A stretch of DNA of 30,198 nt. Source: an uncultured Opitutaceae bacterium. Lineage in GTDB: Bacteria > Verrucomicrobiota > Verrucomicrobiia > Opitutales > Opitutaceae. The translations under genes were made by a program, and so were the position numbers. Where the stretch lies: the NCBI GenBank assembly GCA_937958045.1, contig CALFXL010000014.1, positions 1 through 30,198 on the forward strand. Direction: 5' to 3'. Position 1 is the stretch's first letter. The number at the start of each line of letters is the position of its first letter. Below, one piece after another: positions 6,364 to 14,060 of the stretch. The notes under the pieces are model-generated. The model had not been told where the DNA came from, did not search any database, and saw nothing but the letters and a program-made list of their open reading frames with translations.

Positions 6364-8889
6364 ATGAATTTTATCCTGAAAATGGCCTGGCGGGATTCGC
6401 GGTCGGCGCGACGACGGCTGTTGTTGTTTTCGCTCTCGATCGTGCTCGGGATCGCGGCGCTGGTCGCGATCGGATCGTTTACGGACAATCTGCGCCGGGC
6501 GGTCGATTCGCAGGCGAAAGCGCTGTTGGGCGCGGACCTGGCGGTGGAGTCGCGCGTGGTTCTGAGCGATGAAGCGCGTGCGTTTCTCGACGGCCTGGGC
6601 GGCGAGCAAGCGCAGGAAGTTTCCTTCGCGTCGATGGTGGTTTTTCCAAACAGCGGAGGGCAAACACGGCTCATCTCGCTTCGCGCGACGGAAGGTGCGT
6701 ATCCATTTTATGGAGACTTCGTGACCGATCCCGGCGGAGCGCCGGATCTTTTGCGGGCGGGCGAAGAGGTCGCGGTGTTGGAAGAAACATTGATGGCACA
6801 GTACGGCGCGCGCATCGGCGATCCGGTGCGTGTGGGACAGAAGACGTTCCGCATCGTAGGGGCGTTGAAGAAGATTCCCGGCGATTCGGCGGCGGTCGCG
6901 ATGTTGTCGCCGCGCGTGTATATCGCGCGATCGCAACTGGCGGAGACGGGGCTGCTCGGACCGGGCGCGTTGGTGCGCTACAAAACTTACTTCAAGTTTT
7001 CGGATGATGTGGATGTGGAGAAACTCGTGCGCGATCTGCGCGGCCGCTTCCGGGAGTTGCGGCTGGGTTTCGATACCGTGGAAGAACGCAAACGAGATCT
7101 CGGACGCGCGCTGAGAAATGTGGATGCGTTTCTGAGTTTGATCGGGTTTGTCGCGCTTTTCCTCGGAGCGATCGGTGTCGCGGGCGCGGTGCATGGCTAC
7201 ATTCGCCAAAAAATCGCGACGGTGGCGGTGCTGCGGTGTCTAGGCGCGAGCGCGGCGCAGACCTTTGCGGTGTATCTGATGCAAGGCATCGCGCTTGGAC
7301 TTTTCGGTGCGGTGGTCGGCGCGGCGGCGGGTGTGGCGGTGCAGTTGTTGTTGCCGGAACTCGTGCGCGGCATGCTGCCGGTGGATGTGACGTTCGCGAT
7401 CTCGTGGACGGCGGTCGTGCGCGGCATGCTCGCGGGACTCGCGGTGTGTGTATTGTTCACCTTGCTGCCATTACTGGCGGTGCGACGCGTGTCGCCGCTC
7501 GTGGCATTGCGCTCGGCTTTTGTCGAACAAACCGGTTGGCGCGATCCGTGGCGCATCGCGCTGTATGTTTTGATCGCGCTGGCGGTGACGGCGTTTGCCA
7601 TGGTGCAGACGCGCAGCTGGGCGACGGGCGCGGGATTCGCGGGAGCGCTGATCGTGTGCATCGGCGTGCTGGCGTTGCTGGCGCGATTGGTGGCGTGGCT
7701 CGCGCGACGGTTTTTGCCGAAGCGTTTGCCGTATGTGTGGCGCCAAGGCGTGGCCAATTTGTATCGTCCGCAGAATCGCACGGTGCTGCTGCTGCTCTCG
7801 CTGGGACTTGGCACGTTTTTGCTGCTCTCGCTCACGCTCACGCGCGAAACGGTGTTGGCACAAGTGCGCGGCACGGGCGGCGGGGAACGTCCGAATCTGC
7901 TTTTCTTCGACATTCAGGACGATCAGGTCGGTCCGCTCACGGAAATCCTCGCGAAAGAAGGCACGCCGGTTCGCGCGCAGGCCCCAATCGTGACCATGCG
8001 ATTGCGCGCGTTGAAAGGACGCCCCGTGGAGGCCGTGTTGCGCGAGCAAGGCACGATCCCGGCGTGGACCTTGCGCCGCGAATACCGGTCGACGTTCCGT
8101 AGTGAACTTTCGGATACAGAGAAACTGATCGCAGGCGAGTTCGTCGGACGGGTGGATGCCGATGCGGAGATTATTCCGATCTCGGTGGAGGAAGGACTCG
8201 CGCGCGATATGCAGCTCAGCATCGGTGACGAACTCGAGTGGGATGTGCAAGGTGTGCCGATGCGGACGCGCGTGGCGAGCCTTCGGTCGGTGGAATGGCA
8301 GCGCATGTCGCCGAATTTTTTTGTCGTTTTCCCCGCGGGACCGCTCGACGAAGCGCCGAAGTTTCACGTGATGGCCGCGCGCGCGGAATCGCCGGAATCG
8401 TCGGCGCGTGTGCAGCAAGCGGTGGTGTCGGCGTTGCCGAATGTTTCCGCGATCGATCTCGCGTTGTTGCTGCAGACCCTCGACGGAATTTTCTCCAAGG
8501 TGGAGCTCGTGGTGCGTTTTATCGCGCTCTTCACCGTGGCGACGGGTGTGATCGTGCTCGCAGGAGCGGTGTTGAGCGGACGCTTCCAACGCATTCGCGA
8601 GACCGTGCTTTTGCGTACGCTGGGGGCGAGTCGCGGACAGATCGCGCGCATCCAGCTCGTTGAATACGCCGTGCTCGGCGCGCTGGCGGCGTTGACGGGC
8701 GGAGCGCTGGCATTTGGTGCGAGCGCGTTGATGGCGATGTTTGTTTTTGAAGCGCCGGTGGTGGTGCCGCTCGGTTATCTGGCGGTGACGGTCGCCTGCG
8801 TGGTCGCGGTGACGTTGCTCACCGGTTGGATCGCCAATCGCGGGATCGCGACGCATCCGCCGCTGGCAGTGCTGCGAGAAGAAGCGTGA
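6364..8889 (+). CDS. ybbP: Large ABC transporter permease, YbbP-like
   Basis: An 841-residue FtsX/MacB-superfamily permease, about the usual length for YbbP. The N-terminal helix (about 20-40, LLLFSLSIVLGIAALVAIGSF) is followed by a roughly 200-residue extracytoplasmic domain. Then come two sets of FtsX-type helices: about 255-385 (ending PLLAVRRVSPLVALR) and the C-terminal set ending 'THPPLAVLREE'. The middle contains additional helices and a second periplasmic domain (about 510-715). This duplicated layout is typical of YbbP and unlike the four-helix MacB permeases further right in this window. It starts 34 bp after ybbA and is clearly co-transcribed with it. The proposed role is ATP-driven conformational work on lipids or lipoproteins; the substrate is unknown. 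Codon usage is very rich in GCG, GTG and CGC. Confidence 0.9.
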   Translation: MNFILKMAWRDSRSARRRLLLFSLSIVLGIAALVAIGSFTDNLRRAVDSQAKALLGADLAVESRVVLSDEARAFLDGLGGEQAQEVSFASMVVFPNSGGQTRLISLRATEGAYPFYGDFVTDPGGAPDLLRAGEEVAVLEETLMAQYGARIGDPVRVGQKTFRIVGALKKIPGDSAAVAMLSPRVYIARSQLAETGLLGPGALVRYKTYFKFSDDVDVEKLVRDLRGRFRELRLGFDTVEERKRDLGRALRNVDAFLSLIGFVALFLGAIGVAGAVHGYIRQKIATVAVLRCLGASAAQTFAVYLMQGIALGLFGAVVGAAAGVAVQLLLPELVRGMLPVDVTFAISWTAVVRGMLAGLAVCVLFTLLPLLAVRRVSPLVALRSAFVEQTGWRDPWRIALYVLIALAVTAFAMVQTRSWATGAGFAGALIVCIGVLALLARLVAWLARRFLPKRLPYVWRQGVANLYRPQNRTVLLLLSLGLGTFLLLSLTLTRETVLAQVRGTGGGERPNLLFFDIQDDQVGPLTEILAKEGTPVRAQAPIVTMRLRALKGRPVEAVLREQGTIPAWTLRREYRSTFRSELSDTEKLIAGEFVGRVDADAEIIPISVEEGLARDMQLSIGDELEWDVQGVPMRTRVASLRSVEWQRMSPNFFVVFPAGPLDEAPKFHVMAARAESPESSARVQQAVVSALPNVSAIDLALLLQTLDGIFSKVELVVRFIALFTVATGVIVLAGAVLSGRFQRIRETVLLRTLGASRGQIARIQLVEYAVLGALAALTGGALAFGASALMAMFVFEAPVVVPLGYLAVTVACVVAVTLLTGWIANRGIATHPPLAVLREEA

Positions 8890-8914
8890 ACGCTTGGCTC
8901 ACGCGTCTTCTCGC
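8874..8914 (+). terminator. Long stem-loop overlapping the ybbP stop codon
   Basis: A 16-nt arm at 8874-8889, ending on the TGA stop, pairs with 8899-8914 with one mismatch around a 9-nt loop. The arm starts GCGAGAAG and ends GCGTGA. There is no U-tract after it, so it may be a weak or factor-dependent terminator, or protect the 3' end of the mRNA. The stem is obvious in the sequence; the function is inferred. Confidence 0.5.
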
Positions 8915-8921
8915 GAGGGCG

Positions 8922-9035
8922 AAGTGACAAGGGGCAAGTGCCAGGAAGGTTGCGAGATGGAGGCGGTGAGGTGAGAACGGCGCCGTTTGATCGGGGTTGG
9001 TTCTTGCCACTTGGAATCTGACCCTTGGTACTTGG
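8922..9035. repeat. Imperfect inverted CTTG(G/C)CACTTG-type repeats in the ybbP-slyD spacer
   Basis: The left block 8922-8945 (AAGTGACAAGGGGCAAGTGC...), read on the minus strand, gives GCACTTGCCCCTTGTCACTT. The right block 9003-9035 reads CTTGCCACTTGGAATCTGAC followed by CCTTGGTACTTGG. The two share short CACTTG/CCTTG words in inverted orientation and look like decayed copies of a low-complexity repeat. No promoter is evident in this spacer of about 160 bp. Confidence 0.4.
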
Positions 9036-9048
9036 ACCTCTTCTGAAT

Positions 9049-9552
9049 ATGAGCCGTAACGTCGTCACCTTTCACTACACACTTCGCGATCCCGCCGGCC
9101 AAGTGCTGGATCTTTCGATCGGCGGAGACCCCATCGCGTATCTCGAAGGCGCGGGGCAAATCATCGACGGGCTCGATGAACAGCTGCGTGGCTTGCCGGC
9201 TGGCACGAAGACGCGCGTGACGGTGCCGGCTGCGAAAGCTTATGGCGAACGCGATGAGTCGCTCGTGCACGAAGTGGCGCGTCACCTCATTCCCTTCGAA
9301 GGTGAATTGAAAGTCGGCGATCGTTTTCAAACCGAACCCGATCCCGGTGCGCCGGTGGTCACGATTTCGGCGGTGACGGCCGATCATGTGACGATCGATG
9401 CGAATCATCCGCTTGCGGGTGTGCCGTTGGATTTTGAAGTGGAGATCGTGTCGGTGCGTCCGGCGACGCCCGAGGAGCTGGCGCATGGTCACGCGCATCA
9501 GCCTGGCGGATGCGGCTGTGGCGGCGGAGGCGAATGCCAAAGCGGTCAGTGA
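9049..9552 (+). CDS. slyD: FKBP-type peptidyl-prolyl isomerase, SlyD-like
   Basis: A 167-residue cytoplasmic prolyl isomerase and chaperone. The FKBP fold begins at once (VVTFHYTLRDPAGQVLD, then YLEGAGQIIDGLDEQLRGLPAG at about 38-60). The insert-in-flap chaperone domain follows (about 65-125, VPAAKAYGERDESLV then VGDRFQ and HVTIDANHPLAGVPLDFEVEI). The C-terminal tail is metal-binding: HGHAHQPGGCGCGGGGEC, with three His and three Cys, as in SlyD proteins that feed nickel to hydrogenase maturation. NHPLAGVPLDFEV is a highly conserved SlyD block. The start at 9049 fits the family; an in-frame start at 9025 would add eight residues from the repeat-containing spacer. Confidence 0.93.
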   Translation: MSRNVVTFHYTLRDPAGQVLDLSIGGDPIAYLEGAGQIIDGLDEQLRGLPAGTKTRVTVPAAKAYGERDESLVHEVARHLIPFEGELKVGDRFQTEPDPGAPVVTISAVTADHVTIDANHPLAGVPLDFEVEIVSVRPATPEELAHGHAHQPGGCGCGGGGECQSGQ

Positions 9553-9556
9553 TCTT

Positions 9557-10297
9557 ATGAAAGCTCTCGGCATCGACATCGGCGGTTCCGCGGTGAAAGG
9601 AGCGCCGGTGGATACACGCACGGGGCGTTTGCTCGGCGAACGGCTTCGTATCGCGACTCCGAAAAAAATTTCCCCTGCGCAACTTGCGGACATCGTGGCG
9701 GAGACCGCGGCGCATTTTCGTTGGAAAGGTCCGATCGGCATCGGATTTCCCGGCGTGATCGAGGATGGCCGCCCGCAGACTTCGACCAATCTCCACAAAG
9801 ATTTCATTGGCTGCGATCTCGCGCGTTTGGTTCGTGCAAAGACGCGTTCTCGTGTGGCCGTGGTCAACGACGCTGATGCGGCGGGTCTGGCCGAAGTGCG
9901 TTTTGGCGCGGGAAAAAAACAGCGCGGCACCTTGCTGCTGCTGACGCTCGGCACCGGCGTGGGTTCGGCGCTTTTTCAAGACGGCGAGCTGTATCCAAAT
10001 ACTGAATTCGGACTTCTCCCATGGAAAGGCCGTGCGGCGGAGCGACATGTCGCCGCGTCGGTGAAAGAGAAAAGGAAACTTACCTGGAAAAAGTGGGGAC
10101 ATCGCCTCGGCGATTATCTGCGAGTCGTCGAAACCTTGGTGCAGCCGCGGCTCATCGTGCTCGGGGGTGGCGTGAGTGCGGAGCACGAAAAATTTTTCCA
10201 CTATCTGCACAATCGCGTGCGGACGGTGCCGGCGGAGATGCGCAATGAAGCGGGCATCGTGGGTGCGGCGTTGTGGGCCGCGGAAACGGGCCGCTGA
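9557..10297 (+). CDS. ppgK: ROK-family kinase, probable polyphosphate glucokinase
   Basis: A 246-residue sugar kinase, the size of polyphosphate glucokinases (about 250), which phosphorylate glucose with polyphosphate or ATP. The phosphate-1 loop is GIDIGGSAVKG (5-15) and the glucose site includes GIGFPGVI and STNLHKDF. The catalytic region is VVNDADAAGLAE with D107 as likely base, followed by LTLGTGVGSALFQDG and LIVLGGGVS. TLGTG.GSALF..G..YPNTE is the block by which this subfamily is recognised. The usual NTELGH reads NTEFGL here (L153 replaces His), so one conserved residue is missing. The gene starts 4 bp after the slyD stop, so they are co-transcribed. General ROK glucokinase is the alternative. 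Confidence 0.82.
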   Translation: MKALGIDIGGSAVKGAPVDTRTGRLLGERLRIATPKKISPAQLADIVAETAAHFRWKGPIGIGFPGVIEDGRPQTSTNLHKDFIGCDLARLVRAKTRSRVAVVNDADAAGLAEVRFGAGKKQRGTLLLLTLGTGVGSALFQDGELYPNTEFGLLPWKGRAAERHVAASVKEKRKLTWKKWGHRLGDYLRVVETLVQPRLIVLGGGVSAEHEKFFHYLHNRVRTVPAEMRNEAGIVGAALWAAETGR

Positions 10298-10314
10298 GCG
10301 CGGAGTCTGCGACG

Positions 10315-11313
10315 ATGCCGGCGCCTATTGTCATTCTCGGTCAGGGACTGGCGGGCTCGGTGTTGGCGTGGACATTTGATCGCGCGGGCATCGATTTTGA
10401 AGTGATCGATCGCGGTCACGCCGAAGCGTCATCCCGCGTGGGTGCCGGCATCATCAATCCGGTGACCGGTCAGCGCCTGGTGAAAAGCTGGCGCATCGAC
10501 GAAGAACTCGCGCCCGCCCTCGCGTTGTATCGCGACATCGAGGCATCGCTGAAGATCGCGCTCGTGCGGTCGATGCGGGTGCGGCGGATTTTTCGAAATG
10601 AACACGAACGGCATGTTTTTTCGGAGAAGAAAACAGGCGGCGATCTCGCGCCGTATGCGGGCGATGGCGACGACGACGGCTTCTGGATCGAAGGCGGGGC
10701 GCGTGTCGATACGGCGGCGTTGATCGAAGCGGTGCGCGTGTGGTTGCGCGCGTCGGGACGATTGCGCGAAGAGACAATTTCTGCGGAGCAGGCGTTGAGC
10801 AAATGCGAGCTGGTGATCGATTGCACCGGCGCTGCCGTGGCGAGCGACGCGGAGTTTGCGTTTGCTGGATTGCGTCCGGCCAAAGGCGAAACACTCACGC
10901 TCGCGCTCGCGACACCGATTGCCGAAGACGTGATTCTCAATGCCGGCCACTGGCTCTTGCCGCTGGGCAACGCGACGGCACGAGTGGGCGCGACGTTTGA
11001 ACCCGGCGTGACAGACCTCACTCTGACGACACGCGCCCGCGACGAACTCGAGCGCAGCGCGGCTTCGCTCATCGGCGGTGACTTCGCTGTGATCGCGCAC
11101 GAAGTGGGATTGCGCATGACGTCTCCCGACAAACATCCGGTGATCGGTCGCAGCCCGCGCGATCCGAGGCGGGGGCTGATTAACGGTCTCGGTTCGAAAG
11201 GCGCTTTGCTGGCGCCCGGACTTGCGCGCCAGTGGGTGAATCATCTCACGGAGGCGGTGCCCTTTGATCCTGCGGTGGATGTGTGGCGATTTTTATCGGC
11301 GGCGCGCAAATGA
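10315..11313 (+). CDS. FAD-dependent oxidoreductase (DAO family)
   Basis: A 332-residue single-domain flavoprotein of the D-amino-acid-oxidase fold. The dinucleotide-binding motif is at the N-terminus (VILGQGLAGSVLAWTF, with G9, G11 and G14, and the ribose-binding acid in FEVIDRG). It is followed by the FAD-contacting 'SSRVGAGIINPVTGQR' at about 40-56. A second FAD segment lies near the end (GLINGLGSKGALLAPGLA). The GAGIINPVTG block is reminiscent of glycine/sarcosine oxidases and of the C-terminal oxidase half of MnmC, but no methyltransferase half is present. The substrate is not predictable. The ATG at 10315 lies 17 bp after the kinase stop; an upstream start at 10273 would overlap that gene. 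Confidence 0.82.
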   Translation: MPAPIVILGQGLAGSVLAWTFDRAGIDFEVIDRGHAEASSRVGAGIINPVTGQRLVKSWRIDEELAPALALYRDIEASLKIALVRSMRVRRIFRNEHERHVFSEKKTGGDLAPYAGDGDDDGFWIEGGARVDTAALIEAVRVWLRASGRLREETISAEQALSKCELVIDCTGAAVASDAEFAFAGLRPAKGETLTLALATPIAEDVILNAGHWLLPLGNATARVGATFEPGVTDLTLTTRARDELERSAASLIGGDFAVIAHEVGLRMTSPDKHPVIGRSPRDPRRGLINGLGSKGALLAPGLARQWVNHLTEAVPFDPAVDVWRFLSAARK

Positions 11314-11503
11314 TTTTACGAAAGGCTGAAACTTTTTGGCGGCGGACCGTGTTGTAGAGAGCATGGTCCACGCTTCGCGCCTGACTGGTGTATCACGATG
11401 TGCCCGATGCGGCTTGCCGCGACGGGGCAGGCCGAGGAGTGTGCTCGCTTACCCTGTCTGAAACAACCGGCTAATTTTTGCACTCACTCAGCGTTTTTCT
11501 TCC
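11314..11503 (+). other. Intergenic region before the exporter operon with one imperfect hairpin
   Basis: 190 bp without a gene. The one clear structure is a two-part hairpin: TGCCC (11401-11405) pairs with GGGCA (11425-11429), and inside it GCGGC (11409-11413) pairs with GCCGC (11416-11420). The promoter of the downstream exporter operon must be here or upstream, but no consensus element stands out. Confidence 0.35.
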
Positions 11504-12889
11504 ATGAGTATGTCCGCTTCGCCCGCCGCGAACCCCTCACCGCGTCCGACCGCCCGCCGTCGAAAAAAGTCCCGCAAAGGGCTCTACCTGATGATCGCGA
11601 TCGTCGTGATCATAGGCATCGCGGTCGTGGGAAAGATCTCCTCGAAAGGTCGCGAAAAACCGGTGCGTGTGACCACCGAAAAGGCCGTGATCAAAACCAT
11701 CACGCAGGTCGTCTCCGCCACGGGCAAAATCCAGCCGGAGGTCGAGGTGAAGATTTCGCCCGAGGTCGCCGGCGAAATCATCGAGCTGCCTTTCCGCGAA
11801 GGCGCGACGGTGAAACAGGGCGAGCTCGTGATTTCGATCAAACCCGACAACTACCGTTTTCTCGTCGATCAACGCGAAGCCGATCTGGCGGCGGCGCGCG
11901 CGGCCGCGGTGGAGAGCGAGGTGTTGTTCAAGAAAGCCGAGGCGGACTTCAAGCGCACGACCGCGCTGTTTGAGCGCAATCTTGTTTCCGAGTCCGTGCA
12001 CGCCGCGGATCGCGCGATATTCGAAACCGCACGCGCGAGCTACGAAAGCGCACTCGCGAACATTCGCCGCGCCGAGGGCTTGTTGAAGCAGGCGCAGGAT
12101 CAATTTGAGAAAACCACCATCTACGCGCCGATCAGCGGCACGGTGACATCGCGCACGGCCGAAGTCGGCGAACGTGTGGTGGCAACGGGGCAATTCAGCG
12201 GCACCGAAATCATGCGCATCGCCGATCTCTCCAACATGGAGGTGCGCGTGAACATCAACGAAACCGACATCGTCAACGTGAAGGTCGGCGACAAAGCGCG
12301 CGTGACCATCGATGCGTTTCCCGGACGCGTGTTCGACGGGGAGGTAAAGGAAATCGGTTCTGCGGCGAAAGTGACCGGCCAAAACACGCAGGAGGAAGTC
12401 ACGAACTTCCAAGTGAAGATCCGCATCCTCGAAAAAGGCGTGCCGATTCGTCCGGGCATGAGCGCCAACGCCGACATCGAAACGCAGACGGTCGAGAACG
12501 TGGTCGCGGTTCCGGTTCAGTCGGTGGTCACTCGCGCGCGCGACTCCAACAAAACGGGCGAGCAGCTCAAAAAGGAGCGCGAGGCGAAGGAGGCGGAACT
12601 CAAAGGCGCAGGCTCGGCCGTTGCGGTGAACGAAAAGCAGAAACAGCAACAGGCGCGCAATGACCGGAATTCGACGCAGCGCGTGGTTTTCGTGAGAACG
12701 GGCGACACCGTCAAGATGGTGCCGGTCGAAACGGGCATCGCCGACATGACGCATTTCGAAATCAAATCCGGCATCGCCGAAGGCGATGAAGTTGTCAGCG
12801 GCAGCTACGCGGTGCTCACGCGCACATTGGCCGACGGCATGAAGGTCGAGGTGGAACAGCCGAAGGGCCCGGCTGCTCCCGGCATGTAA
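11504..12889 (+). CDS. macA: Periplasmic adaptor of a MacAB-type exporter (RND/HlyD family)
   Basis: A 461-residue membrane-fusion protein. A basic N-terminus (PTARRRKKSRKG) leads into one anchor helix (about 27-44, LYLMIAIVVIIGIAVVG). The lipoyl half-motifs (GKIQPEVEVKISPEVAGEI at about 73-91 and TTIYAPISGTVTSR at about 205-218) flank an alpha-helical hairpin (about 115-200). Beta-barrel and membrane-proximal domains follow. A charged Lys/Glu/Gln-rich insertion at about 345-390 (TGEQLKKEREAKEAELKGAG...) interrupts the membrane-proximal part; such insertions vary in the family. The adaptor would connect the inner-membrane permeases to an outer-membrane factor, which is not encoded nearby. It is followed 13 bp later by the ATPase. 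The MacA name is by family and context; the substrate is unknown. Confidence 0.88.
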   Translation: MSMSASPAANPSPRPTARRRKKSRKGLYLMIAIVVIIGIAVVGKISSKGREKPVRVTTEKAVIKTITQVVSATGKIQPEVEVKISPEVAGEIIELPFREGATVKQGELVISIKPDNYRFLVDQREADLAAARAAAVESEVLFKKAEADFKRTTALFERNLVSESVHAADRAIFETARASYESALANIRRAEGLLKQAQDQFEKTTIYAPISGTVTSRTAEVGERVVATGQFSGTEIMRIADLSNMEVRVNINETDIVNVKVGDKARVTIDAFPGRVFDGEVKEIGSAAKVTGQNTQEEVTNFQVKIRILEKGVPIRPGMSANADIETQTVENVVAVPVQSVVTRARDSNKTGEQLKKEREAKEAELKGAGSAVAVNEKQKQQQARNDRNSTQRVVFVRTGDTVKMVPVETGIADMTHFEIKSGIAEGDEVVSGSYAVLTRTLADGMKVEVEQPKGPAAPGM

Positions 12890-12902
12890 TCCGCTCCGCG
12901 TC

Positions 12903-13643
12903 ATGATTCCTCCCACCGTATCCGCCGGACAACTACGGCCTGTCCGGCCCATCGGTCCGCTCGTCATCGAGATCGAGGGTGTCACCAAGCTCTATCAAAT
13001 GGGCGAGGAGACGATCCATGCGTTGCGCGGTGTATCGCTCAAAATCCATCGCAACGAATACCTCGCCATCATGGGCCCCTCGGGCAGCGGAAAATCCACG
13101 CTCATGAACATGCTCGGCTGCCTCGATACGCCGACGTCGGGCCGCTACGAATTTAGTGGCAAGGATGTCGCTGTGATGGGGGACGACGAGCTCGCGACGA
13201 TCCGCAATCAGGAGATCGGTTTTGTTTTCCAGACCTTCAATCTGCTGCCGCGCTCGACCGCGCTTCACAATGTGGAGCTTCCGCTCATTTACGCCGGTGT
13301 ACCGCGCGAGGAGCGTTTGGAGCGTGCGATGCAAGCCCTCGAAAATGTGGGCCTTGGTCATCGCATGGATCACAAACCCAACGAACTCTCCGGTGGTCAG
13401 CGTCAACGCGTGGCGATCGCGCGCGCGCTCGTGAACAAACCGTCGATCATCCTCGCCGACGAACCGACGGGAAATCTCGATTCGCGTACCGGCGAAGAGA
13501 TCATGGCGCTCTTCGAGCAGCTCTACGCGCAGGGCAATACGCTCATCGTGGTCACGCACGAAGAGGACATCGCGCAACACTCCCGCCGCATCGTGCGCTT
13601 GCGCGACGGCCTCATCGAATCGGACGCGCCGGTGGTGGTGTGA
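12903..13643 (+). CDS. ABC transporter ATP-binding protein, MacB-type
   Basis: A 246-residue ATPase with Walker A MGPSGSGKSTLMN, Q-loop FVFQTFNLLPRS, signature LSGGQRQRVAIAR, Walker B IILADEPTGNLD and the switch His in VTHE. Around 20 residues (IPPTVSAGQLRPVRPIGP) precede the ABC fold. In MacB of E. coli the ATPase and permease are one chain; here the permeases are separate genes, as in many Gram-negative and Gram-positive homologues. It follows the adaptor by 13 bp. Between it and its permeases a four-helix-bundle gene is inserted, so the operon is interrupted by about 420 bp. Confidence 0.93.
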   Translation: MIPPTVSAGQLRPVRPIGPLVIEIEGVTKLYQMGEETIHALRGVSLKIHRNEYLAIMGPSGSGKSTLMNMLGCLDTPTSGRYEFSGKDVAVMGDDELATIRNQEIGFVFQTFNLLPRSTALHNVELPLIYAGVPREERLERAMQALENVGLGHRMDHKPNELSGGQRQRVAIARALVNKPSIILADEPTGNLDSRTGEEIMALFEQLYAQGNTLIVVTHEEDIAQHSRRIVRLRDGLIESDAPVVV

Positions 13644-14057
13644 TTTTCGATTTTGGATTCTCGAATCTCGATTTTATGAATGAGGCGGAACTGAAAGAAC
13701 GGACGAAGGCTTTTTCACTGCGAGTGAGGGAGTTGGTCGATGCGCTTCCGGAAAAGAGATCGGCTCGTGTGCCTGCTCATCAGCTCGCCCGTTCAGGAAC
13801 TTCCGTTGGCGCTGATTATCGTGCGGCCTGTCGCTCGCTTTCGACGGGTGAAATGATTTCCCAATTGGCGGTGGTGGAGGAAGAGGCCGATGAATCGGCA
13901 TTCTGGCTGGAGTTGATTGGCGAACATGGACTGATGGCGCCGGCTACGCTGGCTCCGTCGCGTCAAGAAGCGGACGAATTCACCGCCATCATGGTCGCGT
14001 CGCGTCGAACCCCCGGCGCCCGCAACCGAAAATCAGGAGTCGAAACTCGAAAATAAC
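13642..14057. mobile_element. Candidate cassette: four-helix-bundle gene bounded by imperfect inverted repeats
   Basis: The left end (13642-13675) is made of repeated GATTTT(C/G)GA words. The right end (about 14031-14057), read on the minus strand, starts GTTATTTTCGAGTTTCGACT and is clearly related in composition and word order. Together they bracket the small gene and separate an exporter ATPase from its permeases. Transposition has not been shown and no target duplication was identified. The boundaries are approximate. Confidence 0.45.
13676..14056 (+). CDS. Four-helix-bundle protein of the 23S rRNA intervening-sequence (IVP) family
   Basis: A 126-residue mostly helical protein. The family pattern is clear: KERTKAFSLRVRELVDALP, then LARSGTSVGADYRAACRS at about 37-54, where the conserved 'RS.tSvgaNy.Ea' turn sits. 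EEEADESAFWLELIGEHGLM and a final helix follow. Relatives include proteins encoded in 23S rRNA intervening sequences and the Avd accessory protein of diversity-generating retroelements; the molecular role of stand-alone members is not established. The last 18 residues (SRRTPGARNRKSGVETRK) lie outside the fold and are partly encoded by the right flanking repeat. A start at 13640 is possible but would translate the left repeat. No reverse transcriptase or variable repeat is nearby, so a retroelement role is not supported. Confidence 0.8.
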   Translation: MNEAELKERTKAFSLRVRELVDALPEKRSARVPAHQLARSGTSVGADYRAACRSLSTGEMISQLAVVEEEADESAFWLELIGEHGLMAPATLAPSRQEADEFTAIMVASRRTPGARNRKSGVETRK

Positions 14058-14060
14058 CCG

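Noticed and set aside
7471..8856. 461-codon minus-strand frame opposite ybbP
   Set aside because: Arg/His-rich, low-complexity translation antiparallel to a well-defined permease.
8890..9048. A small gene or regulatory RNA in the ybbP-slyD spacer
   Set aside because: Only a hairpin and decayed short repeats are visible; no open frame with a start signal or conserved RNA shape.
11537..12988. 483-codon minus-strand frame opposite the adaptor gene
   Set aside because: It mirrors the codon periodicity of the plus-strand membrane-fusion protein; composition is not protein-like.
13676..14056. Four-helix-bundle gene as part of a diversity-generating retroelement
   Set aside because: No reverse transcriptase, template repeat or variable repeat is present nearby.
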